Assembly (NCBI GenBank): GCA_021771755.1
Contig: JAETOL010000006.1
Location: forward strand, 1-64,000
Source: Lachnospiraceae bacterium
GTDB lineage: Bacteria; Bacillota; Clostridia; Lachnospirales; Lachnospiraceae
Reading direction: 5' to 3'
Length of the DNA: 64,000 bases
The position numbers and the translations under genes were made by a program. The notes beneath the pieces were generated by a model. It had not been told where the DNA came from. It made no database searches and saw only the letters and a program-made list of their open reading frames with translations. Shown here piece by piece: positions 26,843 through 36,478 of this stretch; the stretch's first letter is position 1; each line of letters starts with the position of its first letter.

Positions 26843-27331
26843 TCACACGGTAAATTTAATTTCCCGTCCGGTACGATTATATTTATAATATCTCACTCCA
26901 GCCGCATCCAGCATTCGCTTCGATGCCACTACTGACGGGGTTCCGTCATATTTATCACAGTCATAAACAATGGTTTTGATACCCGACTGGATGATCGCCT
27001 TGGCACATTCGTTACAGGGGAAAAGAGAGACATATAATTTTGCGCCCTCCAGGCTTCCTCCTCTGTAATTAAGGATTGCATTCAATTCACTGTGGGTTAC
27101 ATAGAGATACTTGGTATCCAGTTCATCTCCTTCTCTTGCCCATGGAAATTCATCATCTGAACACCCCATAGGAAAACCGTTGTATCCCATCGAAAGAATC
27201 TTATTATCCTGGCTGACGATACAGGCTCCTACCTGAGAATTCGGGTCTTTGGAACGCATACCGGCAAGCATTGCTACCCCCATAAAATATTCATCCCAGG
27301 AAATATAATCCTTTCTTTTTTCATCCTTCAT
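26843..27331 (-). CDS. dCMP deaminase (ComEB-like)
   Basis: A zinc cytidine/deoxycytidylate deaminase: ligand H80 with catalytic E82 (T-H-S-E) and P-C-N-E-C with C106 and C109. The 162-aa length and G-Y-N-G-F-P-M-G-C substrate loop are those of dCMP deaminases, which make dUMP for thymidylate synthesis; the ComEB name in Bacillus comes from operon position only. It is the last gene of tsaC-rpiB-deaminase. Confidence 0.9.
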   Translation of the reverse strand: MKDEKRKDYISWDEYFMGVAMLAGMRSKDPNSQVGACIVSQDNKILSMGYNGFPMGCSDDEFPWAREGDELDTKYLYVTHSELNAILNYRGGSLEGAKLYVSLFPCNECAKAIIQSGIKTIVYDCDKYDGTPSVVASKRMLDAAGVRYYKYNRTGREIKFTV

Positions 27332-27372
27332 TGCAAATACCTCCCATAATACCGCTTCTGTGTCTCGATTGA

Positions 27373-27804
27373 TTACTCTGTTTCCATCTGACTGATTCTG
27401 CGGATATGTCTCTCATCATTAGAAAATGGCGTATTCAGGAAAGTATCCACAATCTTCAGAGCAAGCCCGGCTCCTACTACTCTTCCCCCCATAGCCAGTA
27501 CATTGGCATCATTGTGAAGTCTTGTTGCCTCTGCACTGAAACAGTCAGAGCAAAGAGCCGCACGGATTCCCTTGAATTTATTTGCGGTAATGGAAATTCC
27601 AATACCTGTTCCACAGATAAGAATTCCTTTTTCACATTCTCCGCTCTGGATCGCACGGGCAACCTTTTTTGCATAAACCGGATAATCTACTGCCTCCAGT
27701 CCGTCACATCCATAATCAATATACTCTACTTTCTGTTCATCCAGGTGTTTTTTGATCTCCTGTTTCAGCTCAAATCCACCGTGGTCACATCCTAATGCTA
27801 TCAT
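27373..27804 (-). CDS. rpiB: Ribose-5-phosphate isomerase B
   Basis: Interconverts ribulose- and ribose-5-phosphate. The N-terminus M-I-A-L-G-C-D-H-G-G-F-E-L-K is the RpiB/LacAB signature; C-G-T-G-I-G-I-S-I-T-A-N-K follows near residue 65 with the catalytic cysteine. At 143 aa the size is right. It begins 2 bp after the tsaC stop, so the two are one unit. Confidence 0.94.
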   Translation of the reverse strand: MIALGCDHGGFELKQEIKKHLDEQKVEYIDYGCDGLEAVDYPVYAKKVARAIQSGECEKGILICGTGIGISITANKFKGIRAALCSDCFSAEATRLHNDANVLAMGGRVVGAGLALKIVDTFLNTPFSNDERHIRRISQMETE

Positions 27805-27806
27805 TT

Positions 27807-28865
27807 CTAATCCTCCTGTACTTTTATTATCTTATGTCCTGCCGCCTTAAGCAGCCGGTTCATAATAGCCTGTCCCATTTTGGGGGTATAAAAAGCTTCT
27901 GAAAAAATAGCGCTTACCCCATCTCCGTCAAAATCCCGAAGCACTTCGTAAAGATGATGAGCAATGGTTTCCTCTTCTGCACGGCTCCCAATGCTGCGGA
28001 CAATCCCGTTTTTATAAGTATCGGCCGTTTCATCTGTAGCTATGATCCCGACCTTTTTCCCCTGGCCTGCTGCCTCTGCTGCTCTTGCATTGATATAATC
28101 CGCAACTTTTTCCGTTGTTCCCTCTACAATGGCAAGATCCGCCTTCGGTGCATAATGACGGTACTTCATTCCCGGAGCCTTTGGACGCACACGGCTGTCT
28201 GTAATCAGAAGTCCTTTATCCATCCTTACCTCTCCAAGCGTCTCCTGCAGCATTTCCAGGGAAATATATCCCGGTCTTAAGACCACAGGAATCTTCTCTG
28301 TAAAATCAACAATCGTCGATTCCAGTCCAATTCCCACCCGACCGCCATCCAAAATCATATCAATGGCATCTCCCAGATCTTCCTCCACATGCTCCGCCAT
28401 AGTAGGGCTTGGCCGTCCGGAGGTATTGGCACTTGGCGCCGCCACAAAACCACCGGCTGCCCTGATCAGTTCCTGCGCGATCACATCACTGGGAAAACGA
28501 ACAGCCACGCTGTCCAGTCCTCCGGTCGTTTCTTTTGGTACAATATCTGCTTTTGGAAGGATCATGGTCAAAGGACCCGGCCAGTATTTTTCAGCCAGAA
28601 TCCTGGCTCCTTCCGGGATTTCTGTAGTGATTTCTTTTAACTTTTCAATCTCGGCAATATGAACGATCAAAGGGTTATCCGAAGGCCGTCCTTTAGCCGC
28701 ATAGATCTTCATGGATGCCTTTGGATCCAGGGCATTCCCTCCGAGACCGTACACTGTTTCTGTAGGAAACGCTACCAGACCTCCATTTTTTAAAATCTGT
28801 CCTGCTTTTTTTATCGCTTCTTTATCCAGATGTTCTGCATCCATGGATACAACTTCTGCTCTCAT
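27807..28865 (-). CDS. tsaC: Threonylcarbamoyl-AMP synthase, long Sua5 form, 352 aa
   Basis: Makes threonylcarbamoyl-AMP for the t6A modification at A37 of ANN-decoding tRNAs. The YrdC domain (residues about 15-205) has G-L-V-A-F-P-T-E-T-V-Y-G-L-G, K-G-R-P-x-x-N-P-L and the P-S-A-N-x-S-G motif. A C-terminal Sua5 domain follows, ending near Y-x-P-K-M-G-Q-A-I-M-N-R, so this is the Sua5/YwlC type. The ATG at 28865 has AAGGAG upstream; a longer frame adds nine unlikely residues. Confidence 0.94.
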   Translation of the reverse strand: MRAEVVSMDAEHLDKEAIKKAGQILKNGGLVAFPTETVYGLGGNALDPKASMKIYAAKGRPSDNPLIVHIAEIEKLKEITTEIPEGARILAEKYWPGPLTMILPKADIVPKETTGGLDSVAVRFPSDVIAQELIRAAGGFVAAPSANTSGRPSPTMAEHVEEDLGDAIDMILDGGRVGIGLESTIVDFTEKIPVVLRPGYISLEMLQETLGEVRMDKGLLITDSRVRPKAPGMKYRHYAPKADLAIVEGTTEKVADYINARAAEAAGQGKKVGIIATDETADTYKNGIVRSIGSRAEEETIAHHLYEVLRDFDGDGVSAIFSEAFYTPKMGQAIMNRLLKAAGHKIIKVQED

Positions 28866-28926
28866 GATATCCAACTCCTTATGACATTGCACTTCCAGGC
28901 AATTCCTATTCTTCTTTTAAAAGTGT

Positions 28927-28955
28927 ATTATAATTTATTTTGTCTGAAAGTTCAA
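28927..28955 (-). promoter_or_regulatory. tsaC-rpiB promoter
   Basis: TTGAAC, 17 bp, TATAAT on the minus strand, about 60 bp before the tsaC start. Confidence 0.65.
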
Positions 28956-29217
28956 CCAGTTGTCCCATCCAACTCATTTTTTTGCAGTCTGTATTCTTAT
29001 TTGTACTTCTTTCCTCCTGTTTCATATGAACTTGTGATTTTAACTAATCGTAACCTTATGACTATTTATATATTATCATGGTTGAAATACTTAAACAAGC
29101 AGAAAGACTGATTCCCAAACATCGAGACAAGAATTTTAAGCGTATCTCACACCTTGCTCCTTTCCCGGTAATATGCTAAGCTGAACATATATAATTTCCG
29201 GAGAAAGGAGTTTTTTT
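28956..29217. other. Intergenic between divergent genes, no gene seen
   Basis: AT-rich stretch between the tsaC promoter and the plus-strand HD gene. It should hold the HD gene promoter, but no box pair stood out clearly. No structure or reading frame worth calling. Confidence 0.4.
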
Positions 29218-29772
29218 ATGAGTATCATGAACACATTTACAGGACATCAGTTTGATCCCCTGCAAATGACCATCTCTGATGTTTCGCTGGAAGACATTGC
29301 TCATGCCCTGAGTTTTTTATGCCGTGGAGGCGGTCAGACTCTGTTCTTCTATTCTGTAGCCCAGCACTCACTGAACTGTGCCAGAGAAGCACAGGCTCGA
29401 GGATGGTCTTACCGGATGATCCTTGCCTGCCTTCTCCACGATGCAAGTGAGGCATACATTTCTGATATCATCCGTCCGGTAAAAGTACATCTGACTAATT
29501 ATCTGGAAATCGAAGAAACAATCATGAATGTCATCTGGGAAAAATTTCATCTGGATGATCTGACCAACGAAGAAATGACCATGTGGAAACAAATTGACAA
29601 TGATATTCTTTCCGAAGAGCTTTCTGTACTTTTTCCGGGAGAAAAAAATCACCCGCACCCTTCTCTTTTCTCTGTTCCGGATCTCAAAGAACATCCCTTC
29701 GGCGAAGTTGAACGGCGTTTCCTAAATGCAGCCTATACTCTTCTTCAAAAATATCCGGCTCAGGAATCCTGA
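29218..29772 (+). CDS. HD-domain phosphohydrolase (YfbR-like), 184 aa
   Basis: An HD-superfamily metal hydrolase: H near residue 45 (V-A-Q-H-S), the H-D pair in L-L-H-D-A-S-E-A-Y near 82 and a late D (I-D-N-D-I-L). This is the pattern of YfbR 5'-deoxynucleotidases and their relatives; the substrate is not certain. A strong GAGAAAGGAG precedes the start. It is a single-gene unit on the plus strand. Confidence 0.78.
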   Translation: MSIMNTFTGHQFDPLQMTISDVSLEDIAHALSFLCRGGGQTLFFYSVAQHSLNCAREAQARGWSYRMILACLLHDASEAYISDIIRPVKVHLTNYLEIEETIMNVIWEKFHLDDLTNEEMTMWKQIDNDILSEELSVLFPGEKNHPHPSLFSVPDLKEHPFGEVERRFLNAAYTLLQKYPAQES

Positions 29773-29788
29773 CCGTCAATTCCATAAA

Positions 29789-29838
29789 CAAAGCCGCTGC
29801 ATGAGTGTCTTTCTCACTCATCCAACGGCTTTTTCTTT
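29789..29838. terminator. Bidirectional terminator
   Basis: Stem AAGCCG...CGGCTT with an inner ATGAGTG / CACTCAT stem, followed by TTTTTCTTT on the plus strand and TTTGTTT on the minus strand. It serves the HD gene (+) and the GT-C-like pair (-), which converge here. Confidence 0.8.
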
Positions 29839-29867
29839 ACTGTTTACAGCAACACTTTTTCAATTTT

Positions 29868-32126
29868 TTATTTCACCTGTACAATATACGTTGCGGAAGT
29901 TCCATCTCTGAATACGATTTCTCCTAGATCAGAAAGGAGATCACTATTCAGGTTTTCTCCATATTTTTCCCTTTCACAGGCTCCTACAAATATATACGAA
30001 ATATGATATTTTTCCAGAAGTTCTCTTACCTGCGTCTCATCCTGGGATGTATAGATCAGCTCTATATCCCCGCTTTTTGCATTGAGATCTGCCACATCAT
30101 TTCTCCACAGCCATTCATGGACATACCATCCCAGGACTGTCGGAAGTCCTGTCATGGCTGATACACGTTCATACTGTGTATAACTGTCACCATTTGCCTC
30201 CAGTACTACCGGAGATCCTGTGATATTCTTTTTCAGCCATCGAATTGCAGCTGCATCCTCCGGAAAATCTGTCTCCAGAAAAGCGGTTGCATTCAGCCCT
30301 TGATATTTTGAGGGATCCTGTACTTCTCCAAACCAGGAATTTACACTGTTTCCAAAATATCCTAATGTCCATACAAGGAATACAAGAGCGATTCCGGCTG
30401 TCATCTTCAAAAATTTTCTATAAGAGATCACCAACATACGAAAGATCACATATGCCATAGTCATACCAAACATAATATATGCCTGATAAGTCAGTTTAAA
30501 CATCGTATTTGCCCGGGCATTTCCATTTTCATAAATATCTCTTACATACACAAGTTCCGGAATCAGAACAAGCCCAATCGCACAAAGCCCCATGATCATG
30601 GCAAACAGATCCGGAAGTTTCAGCGATTTCAGGAATTTATAAATTGTTTTATGTTTTACACCGCCAAGCTTTTCTACCAGAAGAGAAATTATAAAAATAA
30701 TTGTAAGAATTCCAGGAAGTCCCCACAATATCAGCAGCTGATGAGGAAGGGAATGATTCTGCGCCACTGCAACACCCTGGACCATAGTCTCAAAATTAAG
30801 AGTAAACGGCAATATCACAATGGTTCCTATCGCCAGTATTTCTGCTGCCTGCGCCGCAGTTACACCGATCACCCATTTTCCCTGTCCTTTCATCAGAACA
30901 ATATTGGTAAACAGAACAACCCCTCCTGTCACCACGAAATAAATTACAAAATCCCAGTAATTAGTCCAGCGGAACATTCCCAGAAGTACTGCAGCAAAAA
31001 GGAGCTGCGGCATCAGGAGCTGTTTTTCCCAGAACTCTTTTGTACCAGGCTCTCCCACATCATAGTTTCTTTTCCGTACCATTTTTACCCATGCATATAA
31101 AATTCCCAAGAGTAAAAGCACAAACATGATATTTACCACATGTGCATGAAGATCTCCCAGCACAAATGAATAGCATGGAAATTCATGAATGGTTTTGTCT
31201 TCCACATCAGGGTTAAATCCAATATAGCGGGTTGCATCCGGGAACCAATAAGAGTCCGGTTCCTGTCCGGTCAATTTCTGAAGCCATGGACGTACATGAC
31301 CATAATATACGTAATGCATATTTCCTGCCACAGAAACAGAAAGTCCTGCCAGGATTCCAGAGGTCTGAGGAATCGCTTTTCTCCATCCAACCGCCCCTGC
31401 TGCTTTTTTTCCCATCCTGTCCTTTGTCATCTGATATATAAGAGAAAATGGAAGGATAAAAGCCAGACCAGCCACAAAGGTACGCATCAGATTATAGGTG
31501 AGTTCTACCTTTGTTCCCGTAAGCTTTGTCAAAAATACTGCAAAATACTGACCACCGTAATAATAATTGATCGTTCCCTCTGAGTACCACAGATCTGCAG
31601 CCGGCAGCGTCGTACTGCGCATCATAGCTTCCATAAATCCATAGTCCATAAATTTTTCTGTGCCGTAGGCTGCCGGATGAAAGCCCGCAAGATAAGTCCA
31701 TAAAAGGAAAAAGGCAAAAAACAGGATTTCTTCCCAATATACCAGTTCCAGGTGATTCATTGGCAGACATTCGATTCCTTTTTTATGCTGCATTTTTCCA
31801 AGAAGCAGACAGAAGATCCCGCATGCAAGTGAAACACCTGCGCAGGATACTGCAGTAAACTTCAGCAGCTTTACTGCTACCAGAAACCATGTTCCAAAAC
31901 CAGTCACGACAATTGCCACAATTTTCGAAAACATCCAGCCCTTATCATCAAATTCCCGGAACAAACGTCCTGTCAAAGGCATCGCAGCAATCCCCATAAC
32001 TCCTGCCAGAAGCCACCATGTCAAAAATGTCCACACATCGCCCTTTAAAAGCCAGACAGACATTCCAATCAGCAGTACTGCCGGAATTAATTTCAGGATT
32101 ATTTTTTTTATTTTATCGGATTTCAT
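29868..32126 (-). CDS. Large polytopic membrane protein, DUF2298/GT-C-like, 752 aa
   Basis: About 15 or more membrane helices, with an extracytoplasmic loop after the second group of helices containing Y-Y-Y-G-G-Q-Y and an N-terminal D-Y-G-F-M-E-A-M-M-R-S-T-T-L-P-x-x-D-x-W region. This matches the DUF2298 ('YYY') family, which has the overall layout of GT-C lipid-linked glycosyltransferases. A soluble C-terminal domain (from about 620) contains E-R-V-S-A-M-T-G-L-P-T-V-L-G-W. No enzymatic activity is known for the family. It overlaps the end of the upstream partner by 14 nt and shares its layout. Confidence 0.75.
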   Translation of the reverse strand: MKSDKIKKIILKLIPAVLLIGMSVWLLKGDVWTFLTWWLLAGVMGIAAMPLTGRLFREFDDKGWMFSKIVAIVVTGFGTWFLVAVKLLKFTAVSCAGVSLACGIFCLLLGKMQHKKGIECLPMNHLELVYWEEILFFAFFLLWTYLAGFHPAAYGTEKFMDYGFMEAMMRSTTLPAADLWYSEGTINYYYGGQYFAVFLTKLTGTKVELTYNLMRTFVAGLAFILPFSLIYQMTKDRMGKKAAGAVGWRKAIPQTSGILAGLSVSVAGNMHYVYYGHVRPWLQKLTGQEPDSYWFPDATRYIGFNPDVEDKTIHEFPCYSFVLGDLHAHVVNIMFVLLLLGILYAWVKMVRKRNYDVGEPGTKEFWEKQLLMPQLLFAAVLLGMFRWTNYWDFVIYFVVTGGVVLFTNIVLMKGQGKWVIGVTAAQAAEILAIGTIVILPFTLNFETMVQGVAVAQNHSLPHQLLILWGLPGILTIIFIISLLVEKLGGVKHKTIYKFLKSLKLPDLFAMIMGLCAIGLVLIPELVYVRDIYENGNARANTMFKLTYQAYIMFGMTMAYVIFRMLVISYRKFLKMTAGIALVFLVWTLGYFGNSVNSWFGEVQDPSKYQGLNATAFLETDFPEDAAAIRWLKKNITGSPVVLEANGDSYTQYERVSAMTGLPTVLGWYVHEWLWRNDVADLNAKSGDIELIYTSQDETQVRELLEKYHISYIFVGACEREKYGENLNSDLLSDLGEIVFRDGTSATYIVQVK

Positions 32127-34098
32127 AAATCCTGATCCTCCTATCTTCAGATTGATATACCCGAGGGTACATTGCTTTTATTGTGTCTTCCACACCATAC
32201 TCTCCTTCAAAAGTCATTCCTTCCTCAAAAAGAATATAGGTGATCTTCTCCTGCTGTACCAGCCGCCTCACAGTTTCCTTATCCTGAGAAGTGTAGATTT
32301 CCCTTGCCTTTTCTGCACGCCCATAAGTATCATATCCGGCAGACCAGGCATAATAAGGCCATCCCAGGTACATCATAACTCCTGACATTGTCACTTCACT
32401 GATGCTGTATTCGGGGGTAAGGATCAGATCTTTATGATCCAGATTCTCCGCCAGCCATTCTGTAAGTTCACTGTCCAGATTTACAGATACACGATGACCG
32501 GGCCCATTATTTCTGAAAATAATCCACATATCGTAAACTCCAGTGATCGTCAGACTGATACATAAAACAACTGCCAGAATCTTGACCGGGATTTTTTTCC
32601 TCATAAGAGAGGTGACGGCTTCTGCCCAGAATATTGCCAGAAATGCATAAGATATCATGATATATTTATGGTTCACTGTAACATCTGGTGTCAAAGAGAC
32701 GCAGAAAGCAAATATCAGAGGAAACAGACAGCTGATCAGAACTGCCTTCTGGCTTCTTTTTTTCTGAACAAAAATAAGGAACACCGCGCCCAAAAAGAAA
32801 ATCCCGCTCATCTGCAGAAGATACCACAGGATTCCTCCCAGGCTTTTATCTTCTACGATAAATCCCCATTGAAAGCTTGTCTCCACGGCAGAACCCCAAA
32901 TAAAAATCTTTGACTGCAGCACAGAAAAAAGCACAGAAACCAGTGCGGTGATAAGATAATCCAGTTTTCCGTCAGAAAAAACAGCAAATCCCATCAATAT
33001 AAGAAGACCGCCAATCACTGCCGCACCGTTCCAAAAAGCAGTCAGACCAATCAAAAGACCAGCTGCCAGCGCGCGTTCCACACTTCTGCATTTCCACGCT
33101 TCCCATGTCAAACACTTGTTTCTGATCCAGAGAAGACCTTTTTCTTCATGACCGCAGCCTGCCTCTACCCAGTCCAGATACATCCAGATCACCAATGAAA
33201 TGATCAAAAGTCCGAAAGCCAGATGTCTCTGATTCAGATATACATTAAAATTCCACAGTCCCCAGTTCTCATTTACTGTATAACCGATAAATTCCGTATT
33301 ATCTCTGAGAGTCGAAAGCAGGTCTCCCGCCTGAACATGTTCCCATACAAAACGGAAAAAAGTCAGCGCACTGCGGAAAAAGAAGAATACCACCGTCAAA
33401 ATTCCGGTTTTTCCGCTTCCTGTTATTCTTTTTGCAAGGCTGTACAGAAGCATAAGAAATCCCAGTAGTGCAAGAACACTGACCAGGTTATATGCAACAT
33501 CAAGACGAAGACCTAAAAATTCCAGATTTCCTACCAGAAATTGAAACATAAAATGATATTTTACATCTTCTCCGCCGAAATGAGGGTATTGCGTAGGGAA
33601 ATTGTTTCCCAGGGAAAAGGAACGCATCATGGCTGTATGGGGCGCATAATCTCCATACACGGTAAAACCGCTGTACAATACTCCGTCTCTTATAAAAAAG
33701 ACATAGAACATGATCCATATAAGAAACAGGGCCAGAATCGTAAAGAACAGAGCCTCCTTTTGAAAAAGTTTTTTATACTTTATCATCTTTCTGTTTTTAT
33801 GGAACAAGACCGCCCGCCCTTTTCGAATTCTCCCTGTATATAAGACTGCAAGAAAAACTGCTGCCGCTCCCATAACTGCAAGATTTCCGTAGATCAACGG
33901 AATCTCTGCACCTATAGCACTGGCTGCCCCAGACACCAGATATGTTCCCCATCCCATTAGAAGCATCCCGATTCCGAAAGCCCCCGGAAGGAGTATCCAG
34001 ATCTGGTTCTGGTTTTCTCTGGTTTTATTATCAAGAATCCCTTCCAGCAATTCTTTTCCCATAAGGCTGCCCAGGATCACAAACAAAATTCCAAGCAT
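32113..34098 (-). CDS. Large polytopic membrane protein, GT-C-like partner, 661 aa
   Basis: Roughly 13 membrane helices and the same order of elements as its neighbour: an early loop with Y-G-D-Y-A-P-H-T-A-M-M-R-S-F-S-L-G-N-N-F-P, a G-G-E-D-V-K-Y-H-F-M-F-Q-F segment, and a soluble C-terminal domain with Y-T-S-Q-D-K-E-T-V-R-R-L-V and I-T-Y-I-L-F. The matching tail of the neighbour reads Y-T-S-Q-D-E-T-Q-V-R-E-L-L and I-S-Y-I-F-V. The two are therefore diverged paralogues, translated as a coupled pair. The likely role is sugar transfer on the outer membrane face, by fold only. No nearby sugar-lipid genes help. Confidence 0.7.
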   Translation of the reverse strand: MLGILFVILGSLMGKELLEGILDNKTRENQNQIWILLPGAFGIGMLLMGWGTYLVSGAASAIGAEIPLIYGNLAVMGAAAVFLAVLYTGRIRKGRAVLFHKNRKMIKYKKLFQKEALFFTILALFLIWIMFYVFFIRDGVLYSGFTVYGDYAPHTAMMRSFSLGNNFPTQYPHFGGEDVKYHFMFQFLVGNLEFLGLRLDVAYNLVSVLALLGFLMLLYSLAKRITGSGKTGILTVVFFFFRSALTFFRFVWEHVQAGDLLSTLRDNTEFIGYTVNENWGLWNFNVYLNQRHLAFGLLIISLVIWMYLDWVEAGCGHEEKGLLWIRNKCLTWEAWKCRSVERALAAGLLIGLTAFWNGAAVIGGLLILMGFAVFSDGKLDYLITALVSVLFSVLQSKIFIWGSAVETSFQWGFIVEDKSLGGILWYLLQMSGIFFLGAVFLIFVQKKRSQKAVLISCLFPLIFAFCVSLTPDVTVNHKYIMISYAFLAIFWAEAVTSLMRKKIPVKILAVVLCISLTITGVYDMWIIFRNNGPGHRVSVNLDSELTEWLAENLDHKDLILTPEYSISEVTMSGVMMYLGWPYYAWSAGYDTYGRAEKAREIYTSQDKETVRRLVQQEKITYILFEEGMTFEGEYGVEDTIKAMYPRVYQSEDRRIRIYEIR

Positions 34099-34173
34099 AT
34101 AAACTCCTACTATTTCCTTTTTCTATATATTTCAGTATAAAGGATCCGACCTTCCTTCCTGTAATCTTCTTTA

Positions 34174-34203
34174 GTATACCAGAGTTCTCTGTCCTTTGCC
34201 AAA
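34174..34203 (-). promoter_or_regulatory. Promoter of the GT-C-like pair
   Basis: TTGGCA, 18 bp, TATACT on the minus strand about 75 bp before the first gene. Confidence 0.5.
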
Positions 34204-34208
34204 AAATA

Positions 34209-34784
34209 TTATGGTTTTTTCACTGGATTCTGTGATTTTTCCTTCACAAAACGCTGGATTCCCTCTGATACAGCCTGTGCGATCTGCTCCTGATACTCTG
34301 CGCTCTGAAGAAGTTCTGCTTCCCTGGGATTCGTAAGAAATCCGCACTCAACAATTACCAGTGTTCCTTCGCTTCTTTTCAAAAGATAATAACTGGTATT
34401 TCCCTTAACGATTCTTGGACGCGGAGGCTCCAGTTTCTGGTTTAAACTGTCCTGCAGCGCTTCCGCAAGCGCTTTTCCTTCCTGGGAACTTTCGTAATAA
34501 AAAACCTGCGGTCCACTGATCTCCGGATCTGAATAACTATTCTGATGAATACTGACCGTCAGCACAGGATCTGTATCATTAAGAAAAGCAATCCGTCTCT
34601 GCATATCCTGTGCCTTTTTATTGGAAGCCGAACTGTCATTGAGTCCCTTATCCTCTTCTCTGGTCATCAGAACTGTGAATCCGTCTTTCTCCAGTATTTC
34701 TTTCAGTCGAAAAGAAATTTCAAGATTGATCCCTTTTTCCTTCAACCCGCCCACACCAATCATTCCCGGATCATCGCCTCCATG
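34209..34784 (-). pseudogene. cwlD: cwlD-like N-acetylmuramoyl-L-alanine amidase, C-terminal part (interrupted)
   Basis: From residue H-G-G onward this is the body of an Amidase_3 zinc enzyme closest in layout to CwlD: L-K-E-K-G-I-N-L-E-I-S with the zinc-ligand E, V-S-I-H-Q-N-S with a zinc H, Y-Y-L-L-K and the catalytic V-E-C-G-F-L-T-N-P-R-E-A. CwlD trims the peptide from muramic acid so that muramic-delta-lactam can form in spore cortex. Its signal segment and first zinc motif lie 1.7 kb away (36506-36654), on the far side of an inserted putP unit. A TTG inside the insert (34805) could in theory start this part, but without signal peptide or ribosome site. Confidence 0.85.
34777..34784. repeat. 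8-bp direct repeat, left copy (target duplication)
   Basis: CCTCCATG on the plus strand, identical to 36506-36513. It encodes the H-G-G codons of the amidase and flanks the inserted putP unit. Confidence 0.85.
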
Positions 34785-34803
34785 AGAAGGCGCAACTATG
34801 TGC

Positions 34804-34848
34804 AAAAGAAAACAGGAACAAAGCGGACAAATCCGCTTTGTTCCTGTT
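34804..34848 (-). terminator. putP terminator inside the inserted unit
   Basis: A perfect 17-bp stem (34811-34827 with 34832-34848) and four-base loop, followed on the minus strand by TTCTTTTG. It starts 2 bases after the putP stop. Confidence 0.75.
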
Positions 34849-34849
34849 T

Positions 34850-36415
34850 TTATCTGCCTGCTGCCAGATCAAATTCTTTCTCAATTTCCGCTCCTGGTTT
34901 CTTTGTACACAAAGAGACTGCTATGATCACAATACAGGAGATGACAAATGCCGGAAACAGCTCGTAGATGCCCCAGATTCCTCCCATAGGTTTCAGGAGT
35001 CTGTTCCACACAAATACCATTACGCCTCCTGAGATCATACCTGCGATCGCGCCCGGTCGGTTCACTCTCTTCCAGAACAGTGAAAACAGGATGATCGGAC
35101 CAAAAGTAGCTCCAAATCCCGCCCAGGCAAAGGATACAAGCGTAAAGATCACACTGTTTTCATCCCACGCAATCGCAACGCCAATGATCGCGATCACAAG
35201 AAGGATGATCCTGGATACATTCATAACTTTCCTGTCGTCTGCTTTTCCCTTTTTTAAGATACCTTCATAAATATTCTTAGAAAAAGCGGAAGCTGCAATC
35301 AAAAGATAAGAATCAGAGGAACTGATGGTAGCCGCAAGGATCCCCGCCATAATCACTCCTGCAAGTACCGGCGGCAGGAGATGCTGTGCGATCACTACAA
35401 ACACATTTTCTGCGCCTGACGCAGTTGCAAGAGAAGCCTCTGCCGGAAACAGAGCTCGTCCGATCACACCGATCGTCACTGCGGCAAACAAGGAGATCAC
35501 ACACCATACGGTAGCAATCCTTCTGGATTTTTTTAATTCCTCCTCTTTACGGATTGCCATAAAGCGCAGAAGCACCTGCGGAACACCGAAATATCCCAGT
35601 CCCCATGACAAAGTAGAAATAATCGTCAGAAATCCATACCGTCCGGCTGCACCAAACTGGGGAACGCCGTTCACTGCCTGCTGGATACCTTCCGCGTTTA
35701 CTTCCGGTGAAGCAATCCCGAAAAGTGTAAAAAATCCCGGGATGTTTTTTGCATTCTCCAGTACTGCCCCCAAGCCTCCGGCTGCACTTACACCAAGAAC
35801 CAGAACAGTAACCAGGGCAATGATCATAACCACTGCCTGCATGAAATCCGAGGCACTTTCTGCCAGAAAACCACCGATAAACGTATAGATCACCACAAAC
35901 ACCGCTCCTGCGATCATCATAGAATGATAGGAGGTGCCAAACAGGGTCGAAAACAGTTTCCCACACGTAACAAAACAGCTGGATGCATATACCGTAAAGA
36001 ATACCAGAATAAAAACTGCAGAGATTCCGAGAATCACCTTATTCTTTTCATGGAAACGGTTACTCAGAAAATCCGGAACCGTGATGGCATCCCCGGATAT
36101 TGCCGAATAACGGCGCAGTCTTTTCGCTACCAGCAGCCAGTTTATGTAAGTTCCAAGAGCAAGTCCCATAGCGGTCCAGGCTGCATCAGAGATTCCGCAC
36201 CAGTAAGCCACACCAGGCAGTCCCATCAGGAGCCATCCGCTCATATCAGATGCTTCTGCACTCATCGCAGCTACCCATGGACCAAGAGAACGTCCGCCCA
36301 GAAAATAATTTTCTGAATTTGCCTGAGCACGCTTTGCAAAAAACAATCCGATACCGATCACGATCAACATGTAGCCGATCATTGCACATAAAATTTTCAT
36401 TGTGTCGCCTGACAT
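34850..36415 (-). CDS. putP: Sodium/proline symporter
   Basis: A 521-aa SSS-family transporter with about 13 membrane helices. PutP hallmarks include an N-terminal Y-F-L-G-G-R-S-L-G-P-W-V-A-A-M-S-A-E-A-S-D-M-S-G-W segment with the sodium-site A-S-D-M-S near residue 54, R-L-R-R-Y-S-A-I near 102, and I-S-S-S-D-S-Y-L near 350. It takes up proline with Na+. The start has AAGGAGG upstream. It is the only gene of an insertion that splits a cwlD-like gene. Confidence 0.92.
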   Translation of the reverse strand: MSGDTMKILCAMIGYMLIVIGIGLFFAKRAQANSENYFLGGRSLGPWVAAMSAEASDMSGWLLMGLPGVAYWCGISDAAWTAMGLALGTYINWLLVAKRLRRYSAISGDAITVPDFLSNRFHEKNKVILGISAVFILVFFTVYASSCFVTCGKLFSTLFGTSYHSMMIAGAVFVVIYTFIGGFLAESASDFMQAVVMIIALVTVLVLGVSAAGGLGAVLENAKNIPGFFTLFGIASPEVNAEGIQQAVNGVPQFGAAGRYGFLTIISTLSWGLGYFGVPQVLLRFMAIRKEEELKKSRRIATVWCVISLFAAVTIGVIGRALFPAEASLATASGAENVFVVIAQHLLPPVLAGVIMAGILAATISSSDSYLLIAASAFSKNIYEGILKKGKADDRKVMNVSRIILLVIAIIGVAIAWDENSVIFTLVSFAWAGFGATFGPIILFSLFWKRVNRPGAIAGMISGGVMVFVWNRLLKPMGGIWGIYELFPAFVISCIVIIAVSLCTKKPGAEIEKEFDLAAGR

Positions 36416-36449
36416 TTTCTTTCCTCCTTAATTTATAAAATATTTATAA

Positions 36450-36478
36450 ATTTTAACAGAAAGTTTATCATATGTAAA
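36450..36478 (-). promoter_or_regulatory. putP promoter inside the inserted unit
   Basis: TTTACA, 17 bp, TAAAAT on the minus strand, about 35 bp before the putP start and inside the insertion, so putP moved with its own promoter. Confidence 0.6.

Noticed and set aside
34209..34805. The C-terminal amidase part as an intact gene starting at TTG 34805
   Set aside because: The first residues come from the inserted unit, no ribosome site is seen and the signal peptide is missing.
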